The notes under the pieces: model-generated | Databases searched by the model: none | What the model saw: the letters and a program-made list of their open reading frames with translations, nothing else | What the model was told of the DNA's origin: nothing | Made by a program: the position numbers and the translations under genes | Origin: Ecdyonurus torrentis | Taxonomy: Eukaryota > Arthropoda > Insecta > Ephemeroptera > Heptageniidae | Reading direction: 5' to 3' | Length of the DNA: 64,000 nucleotides | Assembly: GCA_949318235.1 (NCBI GenBank) | Contig: OX439133.1 | Location: 19,419,451 to 19,483,450 of the forward strand | In this document: positions 39,993 through 64,000 of the stretch, in pieces | Position numbering within the stretch: position 1 is the first letter of the stretch | Layout of the letters: every line of letters starts with the position of its first letter

Positions 39993-41694
39993 TTATCAAA
40001 TTTTAGTAGTATGGGTATACGTGTAATAAGTCCCATCTCTTAAATTTTACTTTTTTTTTTTTTTTTTTTTTTGGTTAGTTTAATTTGATTTTCTGAGACC
40101 AGGATCCCTTTAAAAATATATAATATTATATAGAAATGATAGCAGATAAAATATGTGTATTAAAAACAGATATCTACAAAAAAAAATGCTATAGTGTATT
40201 GATAAGAAAATTCACAGTTGTTATATTATTTTCAAGAAATACTATATCATAATTATCACATCATAGGGAAGATAAACTAACCTGTCACATAGAATTATAA
40301 TACATAATAATTAACTATGTAGTGGACAAATTAGACCTACAATTAGACGTCAAAGTATGGGTCAGTATCTCCCATTCACCTTTTTTTTTTTTTTTTTTTT
40401 TTTAACTTTTTTCAAAAAAAAAATCATTTTTTTTTATTATTATTATTTTTATTAAAAATAAAATGAAAATAGTAGAGAAAGTAGGTGAATTAAAAACTAA
40501 TTAATTACAAATATTCTCTAATTTACAATTATAGATAATTGGGATAATTTTAGAAAGAAATTAAACTTATTAATACCAATCACAGTGTTTTTTTTCCTTA
40601 TACATAAATCATTTTAATTGTTCATTTAAAAAAATAAAATAAAGAAGTATTTCATAACAAAAAATGTGTAGCTATAGTAAATTTCAAAATGATTATTTTT
40701 TTGGAAGGATTTAATTTGAATAAATAGGTATATTAAATCAACATTTTTGTGACAAAAATAATAAAATGTTCTATAAGTTTAATTAAGCTAATTTTGATGT
40801 ATTTTCTTGTGTTTGTAGTTATCAATAAAAATTTAATTGTAATTTAAAAACATCAAACAAAAAATATGTTCGTTTTTTTTTTTAATTTTATTTATTGATT
40901 TTATTATCTATTATTATCTTCTTTTTTTTTTTTTTTTTTTAAGAATTAGGTCTTATAATAAAATGAAAATTAATATTCTGCTATCAATTTTTTTATTGAT
41001 TTAATTGACTTTTTCAGTTTTGTAGAAACAAATTTATTCTTAATTAATAAAGGTTGAATGGGAAACATGATAGAAATGTGAAAAATGAAATATATAAAGT
41101 TATAATTTTGTTATCAATGAACCTTAAAGCTACTCTCCAGACCTAACAACACGTACTTTTATTTCAATTAATACAAAATGGGACACTCAGTAACATTTTC
41201 AAATTTCATTATTATCCAAATATGTAACTGCAAAAGAGCTTAAAAATTTTGTTAAATAAGCCAAAAAAAATAATAATAATAAAATATAAAACTGTAGCCC
41301 ACATCTCACCAGCGCAAAATTGTTAATGTTAATTATTATACAATGAGGAGCATGATAAATTTTATTTTTGAAAGAAATCGGACAATTTGGGTGGAATAGA
41401 TATTAATTTCTTTCGAAAAAGTTTTATGCCCATATATAGACCTAAATAGGAAAAACAGCAGAATTCAAATTGTCAAAAAATCGTCAAAATTGTCAAGTCA
41501 ATTTATCAAATTGGTGTATGGGTTTGATTTTTTTTTTTCAATTTGATTTTTTTTTTTTTTTTTTTTAGAGAGCGTAGATAAATGAGAGATCTTTGGTAAA
41601 ACAATAATTTTTTAATGCAAATTTGCATAGGGGGGGGGGGGGGGCAAATCAAAAATTTAAAATATTTTGTAATTTTAAATTGCATACAGAAAAA

Positions 41695-49072
<7,378 letters not shown>

Positions 49073-49460
49073 TTCTTTCTCCAATTTTATAAAACATATA
49101 ATACTCAGCAAGTTATTTTATTTGCGTAATCATGCAATATATTATTGTTGTTATTACATACAGTAGCTGTACAGTATGCATTAAAAATATCACTTGTTTA
49201 TGATATATAAAATATATATTTTTTTAATATTCATTTTCAAGGTCTACTTAGCAAATACAATTTGTAATTATAATATAAACTACCGGAAGTTATAACAATT
49301 TAACTATTTAAACTATTTAAACTGATTTTTAAGTAAACAAAAATATTTTTATTTTTATTATTTAATATTTTTTTTTTTTTTTTTTAATTTAGCTATTTTT
49401 TATGTATGCTACTATATTTTTCATGCTTCGACCTTTTTTTCAAAACCTGCTATAAGGATT

Positions 49461-49768
49461 TATAGGGTCTATGCATTCATGTTAAAGTCGACGCCATGTT
49501 GGATAACTCAATAACATGGGTGGCATAGGAAAATAAATCATTTTTACAGTTTAAAACCACTATGTAATATTTTTGAGAGTATTGATGCTGTAAATATGTT
49601 GAATTAGTATCTCAAGTATGTGAGAAAAATAACAATAACAAAAAATGAACCGATTTCCCAAAGAAAATTGGCTTAAACAAAGTTAGTCCTATGCTGAGCA
49701 ATGTTATTCACTACTCCAGTATGGCCTTCAAGCGCATTAAATATGACGTCATCCGCATACACCCTATA
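49461..49768. mobile_element. M-family MITE copy 6
   Basis: TATAGGGTCTATGCATTCAT at the left and ATCCGCATACACCCTATA at the right, with CRE-like ATGACGTCAT. The most complete copy. About 0.4 kb upstream of the lectin A start codon, so it may lie in the promoter region. Confidence 0.93.
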
Positions 49769-49984
49769 GGTTACATTACTTATTTTTATTTTCTTTGCCA
49801 AATATGCGGCAATAGCCAATTATATATTATTTTATGAAGACGATTTTTTTTAAAGGGTCATAATATATATAATAATATTTTAAAAGCGGTCATTGACTTA
49901 AATCGATAGATATGTTAATTTGAATATTTTGAGTTACATAAGTAATTAATTTTTAAATAACTTCTATTAAGTTGCACGGAAACA

Positions 49985-50165
49985 ATAAGTTTACATAATT
50001 TATGCTGCATTTATGTCATTATAGCATAAATTATGCTAAATTAGAACTACATAAATATTTATGCTGTAAAACATAATATATTTATGCTATTTAACACAAC
50101 AATTGTACAATATAGCATAAATTATGTTGTATTGAACAAATTTTTCTGAAAATAAGCTAGCATAA
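49985..50165. repeat. TTATGCTATA-type palindromic AT array, copy 2
   Basis: Alternating AGCATAAATTATGC and TTTATGCTAT words in both directions, like 34,595-34,815. Between lectins A and B. Confidence 0.6.
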
Positions 50166-50263
50166 TTATTACTATAGTTTTTTTTGTACTTGTGTGCGAA
50201 ATGTAGACTGTCGGAAACTTTGCCTATGACCTATGTCCACATGCAATTTAGTGCCATTCAGCG

Positions 50264-50502
50264 TCCCTCCCTCCCTCCCTCCCTCCCTCCCTCCCTCCCT
50301 CCCTCCCTCCCTCCCTCCCTCCCTCCCTCCCTCCCTCCCTCCCTCCCTCCCTCCCTCCCTCCCTCCCTCCCTCCCTCCCTCCCTCCCTCCCTCCCTCCCT
50401 CCCTCCCTCCCTCCCTCCCTCCCTCCCTCCCTCCCTCCCTCCCTCCCTCCCTCCCTCCCTCCCTCCCTCCCTCCCTCCCTCCCTCCCTCCCTCCCTCCCT
50501 CC
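50264..50502. repeat. (TCCC)n microsatellite, 239 bp
   Basis: Perfect CCCT tetranucleotide array just downstream of the lectin B stop (66 bp). On the transcript strand it reads GGGA, so it may be in the 3' UTR. The Pro/Ser open frames are artefacts. Confidence 0.98.
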
Positions 50503-50567
50503 TCTCATCATGAGGGGATAAAAAATAAAAATGCTATACTCGTTCCAATTTATTTATTATATTTATA

Positions 50568-58703
<8,136 letters not shown>

Positions 58704-58940
58704 TATATACAAATTACAATATACATTTTCTGATTTTTCACACCGACTGCAAAATTATTATTTTGCTTTCACGTATACTGTATTTATTTTATTATATTTA
58801 TAAATTTTCAATTGATTTTTTTTTTATTATACATAGACAAGGTTAGCTAGATACAATGAAATAATATATGAATCGGCGGATATTAATTCTGTAAACTGCA
58901 TTTAATAGTAAATATATATTTTTTAAGCATATTTTTATAT

Positions 58941-59259
58941 TTATCCGGTGTATAAATGCATTCATGTTTAATGCGATACCATGTTGGATGACTGAATAAC
59001 ATGGACCGAATGAAAATAATTTATTTTACAAGTTTAAAAATACGAATCAATATTTTTTTAAAGCATCACTGATGCTGTTAATAGGCTGAATTATCTCAAG
59101 TATGAACGAAAAATAATAGTAACAAAAAATTTACTGATTTTCCAAAGAAAATAACCAATAAAATGAAGTCTGTCCTATGCTGACCAATGTTATTCATTAC
59201 ACCAGTATGGCCTCCAAGTCCAACGCATTAAATATGACGTCATGCGGAAACACTCTATA
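58941..59259. mobile_element. M-family MITE copy 7
   Basis: GGTGTATAAATGCATTCATG at the left and GACGTCATGCGGAAACACTC, then TATA, at the right. About 240 bp upstream of the lectin B start codon. Confidence 0.85.
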
Positions 59260-59311
59260 TACATAAATATTTATAGAAGGTAAAAATGTAAGGAAATATA
59301 GTAAATATAAG

Positions 59312-60212
59312 CAACTAAATCAAATTACGCACCATAACTTTAATTATGCAATAAAGCCAATAAGGAAAAAATTACAACCTAACAAAAAAAAATTTTAATT
59401 AAATTATTATCCGTGATTATGTTGCATTATCTTAAGGCAATATATTTCATTTATTAAAAAAAACTGATTTGTTAAAGCACAGTGGATTTTGTTTTCCATT
59501 TATTATTATATATCATAATAATTTTTAGATTTTAAGCTGATGCGATAAAAATTACTTAATTGTCTATTTAATATTTATAATATTATATGGTAATTGACTA
59601 ATGAGTCAAAACTCAAAACACGTACAAATTATTTTGATCTACAAATTTACACTAAAATTTAACAAAAAATTAATAAAAGAAATATATGTTGGTAATTAAT
59701 ATATATTTAATTTTAATAATAAATTTTTATTTTATTATTATTTTTATAATTTATTATTTTAGTAGCGCATTTGTTTTATTTTGTAAAAATATAATTAACT
59801 ATATCATATTTCTATTATCTTTGAATGTAATTGAAAATTCATTTAATAATTTAAATTATTATTTATTATTTAATTTATTATTTAATTTAATAAATGTTTC
59901 CAACTCTTATGTATTGTATATAGTACAAACTGCTAAATTACATACTAGTGAAGGTAATCACCGAGTAGAATAAAAATGTCTTCTCGCAGACTTAAAAGAG
60001 AGTAGGAGAAGTGTTTGGGTCTAAATTTGGTGTCATTGTGTAGCTAAGGGTCACACCAAACCGTGATAAAGATTTCAAGAGGTTTGACCGTCCCGAAAAA
60101 AATTATTGAAATTAACATTGGACCTTATGGGATTAAAATGTCAAAAAATCATATAAAATTAATTTGCACGGTGACCCCCCAAAATTGTTATATATTTGAA
60201 ATTGTCTTAAAC
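59312..60212. repeat. Inverted repeat, right arm
   Basis: Reverse complement of 54,722-55,735, starting AGCAACTAAATCAAATTACG and ending AAATTGTCTTAAACTGAAGT. The small open frame at 59,686-59,973 is composition noise. Confidence 0.88.
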
Positions 60213-60792
60213 TGAAGTATCAATGTGCAAAATTTAAGACTTTTTGGACAATAAAAGTTTGAGTCTGATCGCCGACATTGGTACCCTACTCCCTTAACGT
60301 AGAAGGTGACCGACTAGGACGGAAATCGCTAAAAGAAGAACCACATTTTCACAATTATTATTATTTTTTTACATTATTTATTTCTAGCATAAACAAACAC
60401 TATAATTTTCAAAAAAATTCGAGTAAATTTAAAATATTTTTTTTTTTTTTTTTTGTTCCGAAAAATGTTTTAATAATATTTTTAAATTTTATAAAAGTTT
60501 CTAATTTGACTAAAATTTGCCTGTAAAACTTGAATTTCTACATTTACATGTTATCCTTAAAGTGTAATAACTTAAATATTTGATCGTGTTTTCACATGTT
60601 TGACTTAACTAAACTTTTAATTGACATTTCTTTTTTACTTTGTGTTTATATTGTAATTCACAACCGTCTAGTTTGCGAGATATCAGTCGGTCAGATGAAA
60701 AAAATTACAGGATACAAATTCATCCATTAACTGAATTTGTATCCTACTCGTGAATGCTTTAATCATTAATAAGACTTTAGAAACATTTCATG

Positions 60793-61005
60793 TATAGGGT
60801 GTATCCGCATGACGTCATATTTAATGCTCTTGGAGGCCATACTGAAGTAATGAATAACATTGCTCAGCATAGGATTAACTACGTTTTTGGCTATTTTCTT
60901 TGGAAAATCGGTTAATATTATATTAAATTTTTTTTTATTTTTCTCACATACTTGAGATACTAATTCAACATAAACAACATCAATGCTTTCAGAAATTATT
61001 GCTTA
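60793..61005. mobile_element. M-family MITE copy 8, truncated
   Basis: TATAGGGTGTATCCGCATGA, then CGTCATATTTAATGC, down to CATCAATGCTTTCAGAAAT. The other terminus is missing. Confidence 0.85.
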
Positions 61006-61060
61006 TAAAATTTTTATCATAAATATAGTTGTTACTGTGAACTTTCAAATTTATTCATAA

Positions 61061-61096
<36 letters not shown>

Positions 61097-61440
61097 TTTT
61101 GATTTACAGCCATCTGAATTCAACCCTTAATTTAGTAGATTACTCTCTTAGGGCTGCTATTAGTAAAATAAGGAACCTTTTTTAAAATATATATTTTTAC
61201 GCCTTTATATTTATAAAAAATTAATATATTCTTCTAAAAAAAAAAGAGGAGAAAAATCAAAAAAATTAAAAAACATATCTTTTATTATTTTTCAAAAATG
61301 ATTTATATTGTTGTTATTATTTCTTACATACATTTTTATATATACCTTGGTGCAAGGGTTCGCACTAAAATTTGCAATTTTAAATTAAATCTCGTCTCGT
61401 GAACGATCAGTTTGTTACTTAGTCACCGATTTCCTTAAAA

Positions 61441-61488
<48 letters not shown>

Positions 61489-63632
61489 TCAATAATAAGA
61501 TTTACATATGACTTTAGCATTTTCAAAACAAAAATTATCGAACCACATTCCATTCATATAATCCACATATCCCATACAGTTAGTCGCAGGGTTATTCCAA
61601 TCAGGTTCATTTTTGTACCAATTTGTTAAATTAAATTTTTGTCCCGTACATCTCCAATACCATTCTCCTTCAGTCACCTCGTCTGTTCCACCCAACCACG
61701 CACGTCCAAATTTCTTTCCTGAAAAGAAGATTATTGTAGTAATTACATAACATAACATATCCTATAGAGTATAGACCGCTTGCGCGCACTCATATAATTA
61801 AGAGTCACCATTTTGTTGGTCAGGAATACATAGGCTAGCATAGGAAAAACGTCATTTTTTTTAATAGCAAAAGAAACTTCAAACCTCAATCAAAGCTTTA
61901 TTTCTAGCTCCTAATAAGTTTGAAAAATATGAGAAAAATTCGTTCAGTTGAAATAAACTCTTTTTATGTGAAAAATTAGGAGAAATTATGTTTTCCCTAT
62001 GCTTGACAATGCATTAGGCACCACAAACATGGCGACAAATCGCAAGGATGTGCAAGGGGTCTATAGGGTGTATGCATTCATATTAAAGTCGGCGCCATAT
62101 TGGATCGCTCAATAAAATGGGCCACATGCCACATAGGAAAATAACTCGTTCTTGCTAATTTAAAAACACACTGCAATATTTTTGAGAGCATTGATGCTGT
62201 AAATATTCACTATATACTCCAGTATGGCCCTCTAAAAGCGCATTAAATATGACGTCATGCGCATACACTCTATAGACTGGTTGCGTTTGCGCTTTGTCGC
62301 CATGTTTGTGGTGCTTAATGTATTGTCCAGCATAGGGAAAACATCATTTTTCCTCATTTTTAAAATCAGTTGTGCACATCGCTTTAACGAAGAAGGCGAC
62401 TGACTTGGACCCAGGGTCGGACTGGCCATAAGAGCAAGTCCGCAATTGCGGACGTGGCCCCCCTTGTTTGGAGGCCCCTAAGGCCCAAAAAGGGGCGTAA
62501 CTAGGGTGTTACGCCCCCTTTGTGGCCCCTAAAGAGAATGTTACACCCCTTTTGCGGACGAGGCCCCTTCATTGCCAGTCCGACCCTGCTTGGACCGGAA
62601 GTTAAAAGAAGAACTATAATTTTTACAATAATTCTTTCTACGGTCTTTATTTCCAGCAATACAAACACTATAATTTTTACTCTGAAATCAAATAAATTAA
62701 ATAATAATAATAATAATAAATTTTTTTGAAAAAGTTTTTAAAAACAATTTTAATATAAAAAGAGTTTCTACTTTGACTAAAATTTGCCGCTAACATTTGA
62801 ATTTCCACATTTGCATGTAATCTTGAAAGTGTAATAACTTAAAAATTTGATCATGTTTTCACATGTTTGACGTAGCTAAACTTTTAAATAACATTTCTTC
62901 TCTATTTTGTGTTAATATTATAATTCATGACTCATGACTGTCTAGTTTGCGAGATATCAGGCGGTCAACTACTACATTATTATTTTTTTTTAAGGTTTTA
63001 AAGATTTTTAAACGTGATTGCTTAATGTTACATTTAACCGGCCCTGTGGCGCAGTGGTTAGCATGCTTGTTTTCCATGCCGTCGGCCAGCGTTCGATACC
63101 TGCAGAGGGACTTTTCATGAAGAGTCGCCTGTGCTTGGTGTGGAATGTTGGTTCGCGGTGTGGCTTGGCTTGTGTGTATGCTAGTGAGTCGCAGAGGTCG
63201 GCCAGGCATCCAAGGCAATACTTGGATGTCGGCTGTCCACGCTGTGGTTTCCTGCATGCACCACCCTGTCGAATGACTGGGCAGTTCCTAACTATAGGCC
63301 ACAGCCGCTACCTTCCAATCCTTTCTACCAACACTCTACCTCTTCATTCTACATCCTTTCATCCCTCAAAGGGTAGATCAGGTTTAACATGGGCGCTTGC
63401 GCCTTTCCTGGCTAACTTCTGTCACTGCTCAACGGTCCTCTCGAATACGGGGGCTTAGTAAGACATACAGTAAAACAAGAAAAAAAAATAATAAAAATTA
63501 TTAAAATGAGAAATACATACCAAATTTTTGTGTTAGAATTAAATATAGAGCTTTATTTTCCTTTAAATTTTCAATACAAGCAACTTCTAATCCATAAGAT
63601 TCACAGATTCTCTCAGCCTCTGTTATACTATA
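61489..63632 (-). CDS. C-type lectin C, last two exons; 5' end outside window
   Basis: Minus-strand exons 63632-63521 (112 nt, 37 codons plus 1) and 61718-61489 (230 nt, TGA), the same lengths and phases as the last two exons of lectin A. The exons encode SITEAERICESYGLEVACIE, then RAWLGGTDEVTEGEWYW, then NEPDWNN, CMGYVD, WFDNFC and KVICKSYY. It keeps all six Cys of copies A and B and the EPD plus WFD Ca-site variant. The intron holds a SINE, an hAT MITE, an M-family copy and an older MITE pair. The upstream lectin exon, linker, coiled-coil and signal exons are not in the window. Functional by appearance. Confidence 0.88.
61770..62065. mobile_element. N-family MITE (TATAGACC ends)
   Basis: TATAGACCGCTTGCGCGC at the left and GTGCAAGGGGTCTATA at the right. 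The interior contains CCATTTTGTTGGTCAGGAAT and its inverse theme CACAAACATGGCGACAAATC. A half copy of the same family follows at 62,271-62,400. Confidence 0.7.
62062..62274. mobile_element. M-family MITE copy 9, internal deletion
   Basis: Both ends intact (TATAGGGTGTATGCATTCAT and GCGCATACACTCTATA) but only about 213 bp long; the middle is missing. Directly abuts N-family sequence on both sides, so it probably inserted at or between N elements. Confidence 0.9.
62412..62588. mobile_element. hAT-like MITE with exact 8-bp target duplication
   Basis: Ends CAGGGTCGGACTGGCCAT and ATTGCCAGTCCGACCCTG. Flanked by CTTGGACC at 62,404-62,411 and 62,589-62,596, an exact 8-bp duplication as expected for hAT. 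177 bp, fairly GC-rich, with internal GGCCCCTTTTGCGG-like inverse pairs. No transposase. Confidence 0.93.
63038..63482 (+). mobile_element. tRNA-derived SINE
   Basis: The head reads GGCCCTGTGGCGCAGTGGTT, then AGCATGCTTG, with an A box (TGGCGCAGTGG) and, about 46 bp later, a B box (CGTTCGATACC), as in a tRNA gene. The body to about 63,470 is GC-rich and unrelated to a tRNA; an A-rich tail follows (63,479 on). The open frames here are accidental. It lies in the lectin C intron in the opposite orientation to the gene. Confidence 0.85.
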
Positions 63633-63910
63633 CTGTAAAAATAAATATTATGATTTACTGTTGATTTTTGCAAAAAGAACAAAATAACTGTTGGTGTTTG
63701 AATTTGAATGACATTTTTAAATATTACGTATTGGTTTAAATTAATAGAATAAATAAATACATGCAATTTTACAAAAAAAAAAAATAATAAAAAAAATAAA
63801 AAATAAAAAATATAATATAAAATATAATATCATTTAAAGTCACTGTTTCTATAAGTTTTTTTTTTTTTTTTTTTTTCTGAAGAAATTCCCTTTTCAGAAG
63901 ACATTTATAC

Positions 63911-63913
<3 letters not shown>

Positions 63914-63982
<69 letters not shown>

Positions 63983-63990
63983 TATATATA
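63914..63990. repeat. (AT)n microsatellite
   Basis: AT dinucleotides, briefly broken by AATA, at the right window edge. Confidence 0.95.
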
Positions 63991-64000
63991 GTGTGTATGC

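Larger units (their letters stand above)
38935..41694. other. Convergent intergenic space SREK1 / lectin A
   Basis: No gene seen. It holds the SREK1 3' UTR (AATAAA at 39,183), the R-family MITE copy at 39,390-39,740, a hairpin at 39,815-39,990, many poly(T) and poly(A) runs, and a 14-bp G run at 41,631-41,644. The 40,000-41,600 part is simple AT-rich sequence. Confidence 0.6.

Noticed and set aside
39796..40026. Almost identical open frames on both strands
   Set aside because: Both arise from one fold-back MITE; the symmetry gives the same peptide twice.
59686..59973. 95-codon hydrophobic frame
   Set aside because: AT-rich Ile/Asn/Leu composition inside an inverted-repeat arm; the other arm does not keep it as a gene.
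63038..63112. A functional tRNA gene
   Set aside because: A and B boxes are present, but it continues into a SINE body and I could not fold a full cloverleaf with a matching acceptor stem.
63018..63458. 146-codon frame on the plus strand
   Set aside because: It lies over a SINE and holds no domain; the SINE explains the GC-rich open sequence.

Overview
This is an AT-rich eukaryotic nuclear window with many introns. The genes, the GT-AG exon structure, the SR proteins, the C-type lectins, a tRNA-derived SINE and the many short DNA transposons all point to an animal. A marine invertebrate is likely, but the species and even the phylum cannot be fixed from sequence reading alone. Coding DNA is a minor part; most bases are introns, simple repeats and miniature transposons, many of them fold-back or flanked by TTAA. 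Region 1 (1-16,786, + strand): the last 12 exons of a very large gene that opens upstream of the window. I could join all 12 exons in frame to a stop, giving at least 2,042 residues. The protein has an SR-like and Asp/Arg/Asn/Gln-rich disordered N-terminal part, Pro/Gln-rich exons, one CCCH zinc finger and a helical C-terminal region. I cannot name it firmly; a TOPAZ1-like protein is one possibility. From 16.8 to 24.8 kb I see no gene, only repeats. Region 2 (24,815-38,930): two conserved genes head to head. TMEM230 (- strand, 3 exons, 114 aa) and SREK1 (+ strand, 10 exons, 673 aa) share a 566-bp intergenic region with a YY1/ETS-like motif near the SREK1 start. Both joins close in frame. Region 3 (41.7 kb to the right edge, - strand): a tandem cluster of three related secreted C-type lectin genes, two complete and one cut by the window edge. 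Each complete copy has 8 exons: a 19-residue signal-peptide exon, a 36-residue coiled-coil exon, short variable linker exons and a three-exon C-type lectin domain. The exon phases agree between copies. Lectin introns are full of long microsatellites, some within a few bases of splice sites. Mobile elements: about nine copies of a ~300-bp MITE with TATAGGGTGTATGC ends; several TTAA-flanked (piggyBac-like) MITE families; two hAT-like elements, one with an exact 8-bp target duplication; fold-back elements; a non-LTR retrotransposon remnant; and a tRNA-head SINE. The most unusual structures are two MITE families that have inserted into each other, a three-level nest at 44.2-45.9 kb, a 1-kb inverted repeat around the 5' end of the middle lectin gene, and a roughly 500-bp uninterrupted GAAC tract beside a lectin exon. 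I found no operon, CRISPR array or clearly new biochemical system.
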